Shown one piece after another: positions 24,770-32,627 of a DNA stretch of 64,000 nt. A program made the position numbers and the translations under genes. Origin of the DNA: Curtobacterium flaccumfaciens (lineage in GTDB: Bacteria > Actinomycetota > Actinomycetes > Actinomycetales > Microbacteriaceae); NCBI RefSeq assembly GCF_004361695.1, contig NZ_SNVW01000003.1, forward strand, positions 1 through 64,000, read 5' to 3'. The notes beneath the pieces were generated by a model. The model was not told the DNA's origin, searched no databases, and saw only the letters and a list, made by a program, of their open reading frames with translations. Within the stretch, counting starts at the first letter, position 1. The number at the start of each line of letters is the position of its first letter.

Positions 24770-25888
24770 ATGCCCATGGGCATCCAGGAGATCGCGACCG
24801 TCACCGGGCTGTCGAAGTCGACGGTGTCCCGCGCCCTGCGCGGGATGCCGAACGTCGCCGACACCACGATCGACCAGGTGCGGCGGGTCGCCGACGAACT
24901 CGGGTACGTGCCGAGCTCGGCGGCGGCCGGCCTCGCCACCGGACGGCAGCGGGCCGTCGGGGTCGTCGTGCCCGTGATCGACCGGTGGTTCTACGTCAAG
25001 GCCCTCGGCGGCGTCGACGCCGAGCTGCGGCGGGCCGGGTACGACCTCGTGCTGTACAACCTCGGCGGGCCCGGGGGAGACCGTGACCGGGCGTTCCGGC
25101 GATCGATGCTGCGGCACCGGGTCGACGCGCTCGTCCTGCTGTCCCTGGTGCTCGACGAGACCGAACGGGCCGAGCTCGAGCTCACCCGGCACCCGATGAT
25201 CGTGATCGGCGGGCCGGCGCCGGGCCTCCGGAACGTCGGCGTCGACGACGTCGTGGTGGCCGGGATCGCGGTCGACCACCTCTGCTCGCTCGGACACCGG
25301 GACGTCGCCTACGTGGGTGGGCAGGACGAGGCCGGGATGAACGTCGCCGTGCCGTGGCTGCGCCGGGACGGGTTCGCGTTGGCCATGCGCGCGCACGGGC
25401 TGTCCGTACGCGAGGAGTGGGTGCTCGACGGGCGGTTCTCGTTCGCGGGCGGGGCGGACGCGGGGCGGGCGTTGTTCGGCGGGGGTGGCGCTGGTGCGGC
25501 GCGCGCTGCCGATGTCTCCGGCGCTGCTGGCCGCGCTGGGGCTGCTGGTGACGCTGGCGCTGCGCGTGCTGCCGGCGCCGCGCGCGCCACCGGCCCGCGC
25601 CGGCCGACCGCGGTGTTCTGCGCCTCGGACGAGATGGCGCTCGGGGTGGTGCTCGCCGCGCAGCAGGCCGGGCTCTCGGTCCCCGAGGACGTCTCGGTGA
25701 TGGGCATCGACGGGCACGAGTACGGCGAGGTCGTGGGACTCACCACCGTGTCGCAGGACCCCGTCGCGCAGGGGCGGATCGCGGCGCGGGCGGTGCTCGC
25801 CGAGGTGGACGGTGCGGCGGCGGGGCCGTTGCCGGCGGCGCCGGCGCACCTCGTGGTGCGGGCGACGACGGCGCCGCCCCCGCGGTGA
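24770..25888 (+). CDS. LacI-family transcriptional regulator with an Ala/Gly-rich insertion
   Basis: 372 aa. The N-terminal helix-turn-helix reads IQEIATVTGLSKSTVSRALRG with the hinge VRRVADELGYVPSSAAAGLATG, typical of LacI/GalR. The periplasmic-binding-protein-like effector domain follows (VGVVVPVIDRWFYVKALGGV; later TAVFCASDEMALGVV and GIDGHEYGEVVGLTTVSQ). About 40 Ala/Gly/Arg-rich residues (about 230-275) interrupt it before TAVFCASDEMA, where homologues have only a short turn. Expected role: repression of the transporter through the palindromes at 20749 and 20811, relieved by the sugar. The start may be the ATG at 24770 or at 24776. Confidence 0.88.
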   Translation: MPMGIQEIATVTGLSKSTVSRALRGMPNVADTTIDQVRRVADELGYVPSSAAAGLATGRQRAVGVVVPVIDRWFYVKALGGVDAELRRAGYDLVLYNLGGPGGDRDRAFRRSMLRHRVDALVLLSLVLDETERAELELTRHPMIVIGGPAPGLRNVGVDDVVVAGIAVDHLCSLGHRDVAYVGGQDEAGMNVAVPWLRRDGFALAMRAHGLSVREEWVLDGRFSFAGGADAGRALFGGGGAGAARAADVSGAAGRAGAAGDAGAARAAGAARATGPRRPTAVFCASDEMALGVVLAAQQAGLSVPEDVSVMGIDGHEYGEVVGLTTVSQDPVAQGRIAARAVLAEVDGAAAGPLPAAPAHLVVRATTAPPPR

Positions 25889-25950
25889 GCGCGGGGCGGG
25901 CGGGCGGACGGTGCGGCGTGGGTGGGCGCGGTGTGCGGGTGCGGCCGCTT

Positions 25951-26012
25951 CGCACAACCGAAGTCACGCGGAACCGCGCCGACGCGCGGTTCGGACGCAC
26001 TTGCGTTGTGCG
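25951..26012. repeat. 62-bp palindromic repeat, CGCACAAC family (copy 1)
   Basis: Outer arms CGCACAACCGAAGT and ACTTGCGTTGTGCG, and inner arms GGAACCGCG and CGCGGTTC. Two other 62-bp copies with the same outer arms occur at 58405 and 60911. It is a REP- or MITE-like intergenic element. Confidence 0.75.
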
Positions 26013-26078
26013 CGGCGGCGCCGCCGCGGCGCCGGCCCGGCGTCACCGCGGCGCACGCCCGGTTCGAACCATGAAAGC

Positions 26079-26113
26079 GACACCGAACCGGGGGTGACGC
26101 CCGGTTCGATGTC
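26079..26113. terminator. Stem-loop before the MBL gene, possible terminator
   Basis: Arms GACACCGAACCGGG and CCCGGTTCGATGTC pair at 13 of 14 positions around a 7-nt loop. No U-tract follows, so it may be a repeat element rather than a terminator. Confidence 0.5.
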
Positions 26114-26194
26114 GTCCGCGTGGTTCGACACCGCCCCGAGCGAAGCGCCGAGCCGGCCCGCCACCCCGCCACCCCGCCGCGTAGGGTCGCCCCC

Positions 26195-26836
26195 ATGGAG
26201 GTCACCAAGCTCGAACACGCCTGCCAGGTCCTCACCGAGGGCGAGGCCCGCCTCGTCATCGACCCCGGCAACTTCACCCGCCCCGTCGACGTCACCGGCG
26301 TCGTCGCCGTCGTCATCACGCACGAGCACCCCGACCACGTCACACCCGAGCAGCTCGACCGCATCCTCGCCGCGAACCCCGGCGCCGTCGTCCTCGGCCC
26401 GGCCGGAGTCGCCGCCGCGCTCGCCGAGTCCGCCCCGCACATCCCCGTCGACGTCGTCACCGACGGCGATCACCGCACCGTCGGCCCGTTCGACCTCGCC
26501 TTCCACGGCACCCGCCACAACGTCATCCACTCGAGCATCCCGGTCGTCGACAACACGGGCGTGCTCGTCAACGGCGCACTGTTCTACCCCGGCGACTCCT
26601 ACACCGACCCCGGAGTGCCGGTCGAGGTCCTCGCCGCACCCGTCGGGGCCCCGTGGCTCAAGGTCGCCGAGATGATGGACTACGTCGCCGCGCTCGCACC
26701 CCGCCACGCGTACCCCGTCCACGAGGCCACCCTCTCCGACGTCGGGTACGGCATGCACACGGGTCGCCTCCGCGACGTGGTCGAGCCCGGTGGGTCGCTC
26801 GTGGTCCTCGCGCCCGGCGAGTCGCTCACGATCTGA
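26195..26836 (+). CDS. Metallo-beta-lactamase-fold hydrolase (UlaG-like)
   Basis: 213 aa from the ATG at 26195. The metal motif HxHxDH appears as ITHEHPDHV (about residues 46-54). Downstream ligands include His in FHGTRHNVIHSS, Asp in FYPGDSYTDPG and His in YPVHEATLSD. This is the short, UlaG/RomA-like branch of the MBL superfamily, which includes lactonases and phosphodiesterases. The substrate cannot be named. TAGGGT lies 7 nt before the ATG with no ribosome binding site, so the mRNA is probably leaderless. It is monocistronic. Confidence 0.8.
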   Translation: MEVTKLEHACQVLTEGEARLVIDPGNFTRPVDVTGVVAVVITHEHPDHVTPEQLDRILAANPGAVVLGPAGVAAALAESAPHIPVDVVTDGDHRTVGPFDLAFHGTRHNVIHSSIPVVDNTGVLVNGALFYPGDSYTDPGVPVEVLAAPVGAPWLKVAEMMDYVAALAPRHAYPVHEATLSDVGYGMHTGRLRDVVEPGGSLVVLAPGESLTI

Positions 26837-26968
26837 GTCGGTGCGGTCGACGGCCTGGAGGCACGGATCACCCTGCCCCGTCGGCCCTCGTCCGGCGGTG
26901 GTCGGCCCGCCGCCTGTCGCCGTATGCCCGTCGCGGCATGACGGCACACCCGGGCGACACGCCTCGTT

Positions 26969-26998
26969 TTGGCAGAGCGTTACGGCTTGTGCAATACT
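26969..26998 (+). promoter_or_regulatory. Promoter of the tRNA-Glu pair
   Basis: TTGGCA (26969-26974) and AATACT (26993-26998) are separated by 18 bp. Transcription would start about 27005, just ahead of the first tRNA-Glu. Confidence 0.6.
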
Positions 26999-27015
26999 TG
27001 TCGAGTTGTCGGAAC

Positions 27016-27091
27016 GGCCCCATCGTATAGCGGCCTAGTACGCTGCCCTCTCACGGCGGTAACGCGGGTTCGAATCCCGCTGGGGTCACCA
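27016..27091 (+). tRNA. tRNA-Glu (CTC anticodon), copy 1
   Basis: 76 nt including an encoded CCA. The acceptor stem GGCCCCA pairs with TGGGGTC; the anticodon loop CTCTCAC has CTC at 34-36; the T arm is GCGGGTTCGAATCCCGC. Identical to the copy 148 bp downstream. Confidence 0.97.
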
Positions 27092-27128
27092 CAGGTGGCT
27101 AGCCTCCGAGTCCGACAACGAGCATGAG

Positions 27129-27148
27129 CCCCCGCTCCCGGGCGGGGG
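27129..27148 (+). terminator. Hairpin between the two tRNA-Glu genes
   Basis: CCCCCGC / GCGGGGG with a 6-nt loop, followed by ATTCCC. It may be a weak terminator or a processing signal separating the tandem tRNAs. Confidence 0.6.
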
Positions 27149-27163
27149 ATTCCCATGTGTGAC

Positions 27164-27239
27164 GGCCCCATCGTATAGCGGCCTAGTACGCTGCCCTCTC
27201 ACGGCGGTAACGCGGGTTCGAATCCCGCTGGGGTCACCA
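27164..27239 (+). tRNA. tRNA-Glu (CTC anticodon), copy 2
   Basis: The sequence is identical over 76 nt to the tRNA-Glu at 27016, including CCA. A local duplication or a gene-conversion-maintained pair. The strong terminator at 27244 follows. Confidence 0.97.
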
Positions 27240-27243
27240 CCAC

Positions 27244-27280
27244 GAAACCCCCGACGAGCTCCGGCTCGCCGGGGGTTTCG
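27244..27280 (+). terminator. Terminator after the tRNA-Glu pair
   Basis: GAAACCCCCGACGAGC pairs with GCTCGCCGGGGGTTTC around a short loop, with a T-rich 3' side of the stem. Confidence 0.85.
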
Positions 27281-27348
27281 TCGTATCCGGCTGTCCCCTC
27301 GTCCCACGCGGTACACCGTGACGGTCTCCGGTCTGCCAAGGTGGAGCG

Positions 27349-27756
27349 ATGACCAGTGCGGTGCAACTCATCCGGTCCGACGCGCTCAGTGACGTCGCGG
27401 AGTACGCCTACGCATCGACCGTCCCCGCGGGCACCCGCCTGGTGTTCCTCGCCGGCTCGTGCCCGATCGACGTCGACGGCAGGACGGTCGCCGTGGGGGA
27501 CGTCCGCGGTCAGGCCGAACAGTGCGTCGCGAACCTCCGGACCGCCCTCTCGGCCGCCGGAGCGGACCTCGGGGACCTCGTGCAGACGCGCGTGCTCGTC
27601 GCGTCGTCGCAGCAGGCCGACCTCGTCGCCGCGTGGGAGGTCGTCCGCGCCGCGATGGGCGACCACGACGTCCCGAGCACCCTGCTCGGCGTGACGGTCC
27701 TCGGGTACGACGACCAGCTCGTCGAGGTCGAGGCGATCGCCGCCGTGGCGGACTGA
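27349..27756 (+). CDS. RidA/YjgF/YER057c-family protein
   Basis: 135 aa, the usual length. Motifs: LVFLAGSCPIDVDGRTVAVGDVRGQAEQCVANLRTAL, then DLGDLVQTRVLVAS, with the active-site Arg conserved in VQTRVLV, and a C-terminal LLGVTVLGYDDQLVEVEAIAAV. RidA enzymes hydrolyse reactive imines and enamines formed by PLP enzymes; members lacking some residues have other uses, so the exact substrate is open. It is followed 2 bases later by the first FluC gene and appears to start a four-gene operon. Confidence 0.85.
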   Translation: MTSAVQLIRSDALSDVAEYAYASTVPAGTRLVFLAGSCPIDVDGRTVAVGDVRGQAEQCVANLRTALSAAGADLGDLVQTRVLVASSQQADLVAAWEVVRAAMGDHDVPSTLLGVTVLGYDDQLVEVEAIAAVAD

Positions 27757-27758
27757 CG

Positions 27759-28220
27759 ATGTCGACGCACCAGCACGCGCAGTCGGATCGCCCACCGCAC
27801 CTCCGCTGGGGGTTCCTCGGTCTCGTCGCGCTCGGTGGCGCGATCGGCACCGGCGTCCGCGCGGTCCTCGCCGACGCGTTCCCCGCACACGACGGCATCA
27901 GCTGGGTGATCCTGGCGATCAACGTCGTCGGGGCGTTCTGCCTCGGGCTCCTGCTCGAGACCCTCGCGCACCGTGGGCCCGACGTCGGGCGACGTCGCAC
28001 CGTGCGGCTGTTCGTCGGCACCGGTGTCCTCGGCGGCTTCACGACCTACAGCACGCTCGCGGACGACACCGCACGGCTGCTCGACGTCGGCCGGTGGGGT
28101 GCCGGCAGCGGGTACGCCCTGCTCTCCGTGGTGCTCGGCCTGCTCGCCGTCGCCGCCGGGATCTGGATCGCTGGGCGGTTCCGGCCGCGGTCGGCCACGC
28201 CCGAGGGGAGCGCGCGGTGA
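27759..28220 (+). CDS. crcB: Fluoride channel subunit FluC/CrcB (first of pair)
   Basis: 153 aa with four hydrophobic segments. Family landmarks: GGAIGTGVRAVL, INVVGAFCLGLLLE and the fluoride-pore segment GTGVLGGFTTYSTLADD. It forms, with the next gene, a dual-topology ion channel that exports fluoride down its electrochemical gradient. Adjacent unequal crcB genes usually make obligate heterodimers with opposite topology. It lies 2 bases after ridA. No crcB fluoride riboswitch is recognisable upstream. Confidence 0.92.
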   Translation: MSTHQHAQSDRPPHLRWGFLGLVALGGAIGTGVRAVLADAFPAHDGISWVILAINVVGAFCLGLLLETLAHRGPDVGRRRTVRLFVGTGVLGGFTTYSTLADDTARLLDVGRWGAGSGYALLSVVLGLLAVAAGIWIAGRFRPRSATPEGSAR

Positions 28221-28606
28221 ACCCGCTCGAACTGCTCCTCGTCGCGGTCGGCGGTGGCATCGGGGCGGCCCTCCGGTTCCTGCTCGACGGGGTGGTCAAG
28301 GCCCGGGTCGAGGGTTCTCGCCTCGGCGCCTTCCCCGTCGGGACCCTCGTGATCAACGTCACCGGGTCGCTCGTCCTCGGGTTCCTGACGGGGCTCGCGC
28401 AGGCGGGCACGATCCCGCTCTCCGCGGTCGCGGTGCTCGGAACGGGCATGATGGGTGGGTACACGACGTTCTCGACGGCGAGCGTCGAGACCGTACAGCT
28501 CCTCCGGACCGGCAGACCCCGGCTCGCCGTCCTGAACGGCCTCGGGATGCTCGTCGTCTCGGTCGGCGCAGCTGCGCTCGGCCTCTGGCTCGGAAGGAAC
28601 TCATGA
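28217..28606 (+). CDS. crcB: Fluoride channel subunit FluC/CrcB (second of pair)
   Basis: 129 aa from a GTG overlapping the previous stop by 4 bases. Four hydrophobic segments; motifs GGGIGAALRFLLDG, INVTGSLVLGFLTG and GTGMMGGYTTFSTASVE match the family better than its partner, which has longer tails. The tight overlap suggests 1:1 synthesis of the two halves of the channel. Confidence 0.92.
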   Translation: MNPLELLLVAVGGGIGAALRFLLDGVVKARVEGSRLGAFPVGTLVINVTGSLVLGFLTGLAQAGTIPLSAVAVLGTGMMGGYTTFSTASVETVQLLRTGRPRLAVLNGLGMLVVSVGAAALGLWLGRNS

Positions 28607-29208
28607 CCTCGGAACGCCCCGGCGAACTCGTCCTCGTCCGTCACGGAGAGACGGAGTGGTCGAAGAGCGGGCAGCACACCGGCCGCACCGACATCCCCCT
28701 CACGGAGAACGGGATCGAGCAGGCGCGGCGGGCCGGCCGCTACCTGGCCGACCGCTCGTTCGCGCTCGCGCTGTCGAGCCCGCTGCAGCGTGCGCAGGAC
28801 ACCGCGCGGCTGGTCGGCGTCGACCCCGAGCTCGACGAGGACCTGTACGAGTGGGACTACGGCGCGTACGAGGGCCTGACGACGCCGCAGATCAAGGTGC
28901 TCCGCCACGGGCCGTGGGACCTCTGGACCGACGGCGTGCCGGCGGGGGAGACCCCCGGTGAGAACGCCGCCGAGGTCCGCGTCCGCGTCGAGCGAATCCT
29001 CAACCGCGTCCGACCGGTGCTGGCCGAGGGGGACGACGCGCTGGTCGTGGCCCACGGGCACGTGCTCCGGGCGCTCGGCGCCGCGTGGATCCGCCTCGCG
29101 CCCCAGGACGGTGCCGTGCTGAAGCTCGGCACCGCGACCGTGAGCACCCTCGGGTACGAGCACGGCCGCCCCGTCATCGACTCCTGGAACATCCAGCCCC
29201 GCGACTGA
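28603..29208 (+). CDS. Histidine phosphatase family protein
   Basis: 201 aa; the ATG overlaps the previous stop (ATGA). The catalytic RHG motif is LVLVRHGETEW (about residues 10-20), and the second conserved His is in ALVVAHGHVLRALGAAW. This places it in the phosphoglycerate-mutase/acid-phosphatase superfamily as a phosphatase of unknown substrate; the true gpmA is at 59301. Last gene of the ridA-fluC-fluC operon and followed by a perfect hairpin. Confidence 0.85.
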   Translation: MTSERPGELVLVRHGETEWSKSGQHTGRTDIPLTENGIEQARRAGRYLADRSFALALSSPLQRAQDTARLVGVDPELDEDLYEWDYGAYEGLTTPQIKVLRHGPWDLWTDGVPAGETPGENAAEVRVRVERILNRVRPVLAEGDDALVVAHGHVLRALGAAWIRLAPQDGAVLKLGTATVSTLGYEHGRPVIDSWNIQPRD

Positions 29209-29216
29209 CCCGCGCC

Positions 29217-29241
29217 GTGACCTCGCACCGTGCGAGGTCAC
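29217..29241. terminator. Bidirectional terminator
   Basis: Perfect 12-bp palindromic arms GTGACCTCGCAC and GTGCGAGGTCAC, between the convergent phosphatase and FUSC genes. A second GC-rich hairpin (GGCGACGG/CCGTCGCC) follows at about 29253-29273. Confidence 0.75.
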
Positions 29242-29283
29242 GCCGGGCGCGAGGGCGACGGGCGCGCCGTCGCCGGGCGCCCG

Positions 29284-30351
29284 TCAGACCGTGCGGATGC
29301 CGGTGGTCGCGCCGAGCGCCCGGCCCCGGCGGCGCTCGATGGCGCGCCCCACGAACAGGAGCGCCACGCTCACCAGGGCACCGAGCGTCGTCTGCGCGAC
29401 GCGGTCGAGCGCGAGGAGCTCCGGCGCCTCCGGCAGGCTCAGCCACGACACCGCGAGCGCGAGCGGCGTGAGGAACAGCAGCGTCACGGCGTAGTTCCGC
29501 GCCACGAAGATCTCCGCGAAGAACTGCCCGATCACCGCGATGACGACGATCCACCACGCCGACGGCTCGAGCAGCAGGATGCCGACGGCGATGACCGTCC
29601 CGCCGATCGTGCCGATGAAGCGCTGGAACGCCCGGATCACGGTGTGGCGCTGCCGGAGCGCGGGCAGCGTGGACACGACGGCGATGACGGCCCAGTACGG
29701 GTGCCCGAGCCACGGGATCGTCGAGGCGACGGCCCCGGCGACGAGCGACCCGACGACGTTGAGTCCGACGGTCTCCCAGAGCGCCGCGGTGCGGAGGACG
29801 GCAAGTGAGCGGTGCTTCCGCTGCGCGAGCGGGCGGAACCGGTGGGGTGCGCGGGGATGGAACACCCGGCGGAGGACCGAGCCGGACATCGCCACGAGCC
29901 ACGCCCACGCGACGGAGCAGACGATGATCGTCGCGACGAGCGGGACGTCGGTGGGCTTGAGCGGCACGAGCGCGGAGACCACGAACGCGAACACCGGGAA
30001 GATCGGCTGCGCGGGGATGGTCTGCAGGGCGCTCAGCGTGCACACCGCGACGACCAGCACGACCACGAGACCGACCGCCTGCAGCCAGAGCGGGGAGCCG
30101 AGCAGTGCGACCCCGATCCCGCCGAACATGCAGAGTGCCTGCAGCGCGCCGGCGATCCCGGTGGTGACGGCCCGCTGTCGGTAGGGCTCGGTGGCCCCGA
30201 AGATCGCGGTGAACCCCGCGAACATGGCGAACGCGGCGTACCCGGGCATCCCGTGGGCGATGAGCAGCGCGAGTGGGGCACCGCCGGCGATCGCGGCGCG
30301 TGCTGCGCCCTCGAGGTTCACGGTCCGGGTCGAGTGCGCAGGTGTGGTCAT
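29284..30351 (-). CDS. FUSC-type aromatic-acid exporter-like membrane protein
   Basis: 355 aa from the ATG at 30351. Two blocks of hydrophobic helices are separated by a cytoplasmic stretch with a basic [16 protein letters not shown] segment. The second block contains [38 protein letters not shown], the conserved stretch of fusaric-acid-resistance-like (FUSC_2) proteins. It may export aromatic acids or similar compounds; no partner gene is nearby. Transcribed divergently from leuC. Confidence 0.75.
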   Translation of the reverse strand: MTTPAHSTRTVNLEGAARAAIAGGAPLALLIAHGMPGYAAFAMFAGFTAIFGATEPYRQRAVTTGIAGALQALCMFGGIGVALLGSPLWLQAVGLVVVLVVAVCTLSALQTIPAQPIFPVFAFVVSALVPLKPTDVPLVATIIVCSVAWAWLVAMSGSVLRRVFHPRAPHRFRPLAQRKHRSLAVLRTAALWETVGLNVVGSLVAGAVASTIPWLGHPYWAVIAVVSTLPALRQRHTVIRAFQRFIGTIGGTVIAVGILLLEPSAWWIVVIAVIGQFFAEIFVARNYAVTLLFLTPLALAVSWLSLPEAPELLALDRVAQTTLGALVSVALLFVGRAIERRRGRALGATTGIRTV

Positions 30352-30442
30352 GTCGTGACCATCTTCCCACCGCGACGGGTGTCGTCGAGTCGACCCGCGC
30401 CTCCAGGCCGTCCGTCGCACCGCCCGCCGGACGCGACACCGC

Positions 30443-30456
30443 GTTGGTATACCAAC
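30443..30456. promoter_or_regulatory. Palindromic operator upstream of leuC (GTTGGTATACCAAC)
   Basis: A perfect 14-bp palindrome, AT-rich at its centre in a very GC-rich context, 67 bp before the leuC ATG and 92 bp before the divergent FUSC gene. In Corynebacterium leuCD is controlled by the IclR-type LtbR; the core TGGTATACCA also resembles GntR-family sites. The regulator here is not identified. Confidence 0.6.
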
Positions 30457-30522
30457 CTGGTAGAGTCACCGGGACGCGCCGCAGCAGCGGCGTCCGACGA
30501 CGAGAACGAGGAGGCCGAGCCG

Positions 30523-32031
30523 ATGGGAAAGACGCTCGCCGAGAAGGTGTGGGACGACCACGTCGTGGTCAAGGGCGAGGACGGGAACCCGGACCTCCTC
30601 TACATCGACCTCCACCTCGTGCACGAGGTCACCAGCCCGCAGGCGTTCGACGGCCTGCGCCAGGCCGGCCGACCCGTCCGCCGCCTCGACCTCACGATCG
30701 CGACCGAGGACCACAACACGCCGACCCTCGCGATCGACCGCCCGATCGCGGACCCGACCAGCCGCATCCAGATCGAGACCCTCCGTCGCAACTGCGAGGA
30801 GTTCGGGGTCCGTCTGCACTCGCTGGGCGACAAGGAGCAGGGCATCGTCCACGTGGTCGGCCCGCAGCTCGGCCTGACCATGCCGGGCATCACGGTGGTC
30901 TGCGGCGACTCGCACACCAGCACGCACGGCGCGTTCGGGGCCATGGCGTTCGGCATCGGCACGTCCGAGGTCGAGCACGTCCTCGCGACGCAGACCCTGC
31001 CGCTCAAGCCCTTCAAGACGATGGCGATCACGGTCGAGGGCACGCTGCGCCCGGGGGTGACCGCGAAGGACATCATCCTCGCCGTCATCGCGAAGATCGG
31101 CACCGGCGGCGGACAGGGCTACGTGCTCGAGTACCGCGGCTCCGCGATCCGCGCCCTCTCGATGGAGGGGCGCATGACGATCTGCAACATGTCGATCGAG
31201 GCGGGCGCCCGCGCCGGCATGGTCGCACCCGACCAGACCACCTACGACTACGTGCAAGGCCGCGACCACGCCCCGACCGGCCCGGACTGGGACGACGCCG
31301 TCGCGTACTGGGACACGCTCGGCACCGACGACGACGCCGTGTTCGACGCCGAGGTCTTCATCGACGCCGACGAGCTCGAGCCCTTCGTCACGTGGGGCAC
31401 GAACCCCGGGCAGGGCGTCTCGCTGTCCGAGAACGTCCCCGATCCCGCGAGCTACAACGACCCGAACGACCAGGCGGCGGCCCGCCGTGCGCTCGAGTAC
31501 ATGGACATCGAGGCCGGCACGCCGATGAAGGACATCGCCGTCGACGCGGTGTTCATGGGGTCGTGCACGAACTCGCGCATCGAGGACCTCCGGGCCTTCG
31601 CGTCGATCATCCAGGGCCGCCAGAAGGCACCGGGCGTGCGCGTGATGGTCGTCCCGGGGTCCGCTCGGGTCCGGCTCGAGGCCGAGGCCGAGGGGCTCGA
31701 CGTCGTGATCAAGGAGTTCGGCGCCGAGTGGCGGTTCGCCGGTTGCTCGATGTGCCTCGGCATGAACCCCGACCAGCTCGCGCCGGGGGAGCGCTGCGCC
31801 TCCACCTCGAACCGCAACTTCGAGGGACGTCAGGGCAAGGGCGGACGGACCCACCTGGTGTCGCCGCTCGTCGCCGCGGCCACCGCGGTGCGCGGGACGC
31901 TGTCGAGCCCGTGGGACCTGGCGACGGACGACGAGATCGCGGCGGCGACGAGCGCGGCCGCGACCAGCGTGGCCGCGACCAGCGCGACCGCGACCAGCAC
32001 TGCCAGCACGACCACCGAGGGGACCTTCTGA
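30523..32031 (+). CDS. leuC: 3-isopropylmalate dehydratase large subunit
   Basis: 502 aa with AGGAGG upstream of the ATG. Isomerises 2- to 3-isopropylmalate in leucine biosynthesis together with LeuD. Aconitase-fold motifs: [36 protein letters not shown] and [12 protein letters not shown], which include the cysteines binding the 4Fe-4S cluster. The enzyme proper ends near [20 protein letters not shown]; after it comes an unusual tail of about 30 Ala/Thr/Ser residues encoded by short direct repeats. The stop overlaps the leuD ATG by one base (TGATG). Confidence 0.97.
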   Translation: MGKTLAEKVWDDHVVVKGEDGNPDLLYIDLHLVHEVTSPQAFDGLRQAGRPVRRLDLTIATEDHNTPTLAIDRPIADPTSRIQIETLRRNCEEFGVRLHSLGDKEQGIVHVVGPQLGLTMPGITVVCGDSHTSTHGAFGAMAFGIGTSEVEHVLATQTLPLKPFKTMAITVEGTLRPGVTAKDIILAVIAKIGTGGGQGYVLEYRGSAIRALSMEGRMTICNMSIEAGARAGMVAPDQTTYDYVQGRDHAPTGPDWDDAVAYWDTLGTDDDAVFDAEVFIDADELEPFVTWGTNPGQGVSLSENVPDPASYNDPNDQAAARRALEYMDIEAGTPMKDIAVDAVFMGSCTNSRIEDLRAFASIIQGRQKAPGVRVMVVPGSARVRLEAEAEGLDVVIKEFGAEWRFAGCSMCLGMNPDQLAPGERCASTSNRNFEGRQGKGGRTHLVSPLVAAATAVRGTLSSPWDLATDDEIAAATSAAATSVAATSATATSTASTTTEGTF

Positions 32032-32627
32032 TGGACAAGATCACCACCGTCACCGGCATCGCCGCCCCGCTGAAGCGGTCGAACGTCGACACCGACCAGA
32101 TCATCCCCGCCGTCTACCTCAAGCGCGTCACGAAGACCGGCTTCGAGGACGCCCTCTTCGCCGGGTGGCGGCAGGACCCCTCGTTCGTGCTCAACCAGCC
32201 GGAGTACCAGGGCGCTGCCGTCCTGGTGGCCGGCCCCGACTTCGGCACCGGTTCGTCCCGCGAGCACGCCGTCTGGGCGCTCCGCGACTTCGGCTTCGCG
32301 GTCGTCATCTCACCCCGGTTCGCGGACATCTTCAAGGGCAACGCGGGCAAGCAGGGACTGGTCACCGCGATCGTGACCGAATCGGAAGTCGAGCGTCTCT
32401 GGGCCACCATCGAGGCGACCCCGGGGGTCGAGGCGACGGTTGACCTCGTGGCGCAGCGCGTGTCGCTGGGGGATGTGGACGTCCCCTTCGAGATCGACGC
32501 TTACACTCGTTGGCGGTTGATGGAAGGGCTCGACGACATCGGGCTCACCCTCCGTGACGAGACCTCGATCACGGAGTTCGAATCCCGCCGCTCCAGATGG
32601 CGGCCGAAGACATTGCCGGTGAAGTAG
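32031..32627 (+). CDS. leuD: 3-isopropylmalate dehydratase small subunit
   Basis: 198 aa, normal length. Swivelling-domain motifs: [14 protein letters not shown] at the start and [22 protein letters not shown] in the middle, followed by [18 protein letters not shown]. Forms the active isomerase with LeuC; the one-base overlap gives translational coupling. Its stop overlaps the probable murA start. Confidence 0.97.
   Translation: MDKITTVTGIAAPLKRSNVDTDQIIPAVYLKRVTKTGFEDALFAGWRQDPSFVLNQPEYQGAAVLVAGPDFGTGSSREHAVWALRDFGFAVVISPRFADIFKGNAGKQGLVTAIVTESEVERLWATIEATPGVEATVDLVAQRVSLGDVDVPFEIDAYTRWRLMEGLDDIGLTLRDETSITEFESRRSRWRPKTLPVK

Larger units (their letters stand above)
25889..26194. other. 306-bp intergenic region holding two palindromic elements
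   Basis: Contains a 62-bp palindrome (25951-26012), a separate stem-loop (26079-26113) and, at its end, a TAGGGT -10 box for the MBL gene (26182-26187). No plausible coding sequence is present. Confidence 0.75.

Noticed and set aside
25485..25700. A hydrophobic 71-aa frame inside the LacI gene
   Set aside because: Alternative frame of the Ala/Gly-rich insertion; no ribosome binding site, and LacI motifs resume directly after it.
27300..27348. Fluoride riboswitch ahead of the FluC operon
   Set aside because: The short ridA leader lacks the conserved crcB-motif elements, and the FluC genes have only a 2-bp gap upstream.
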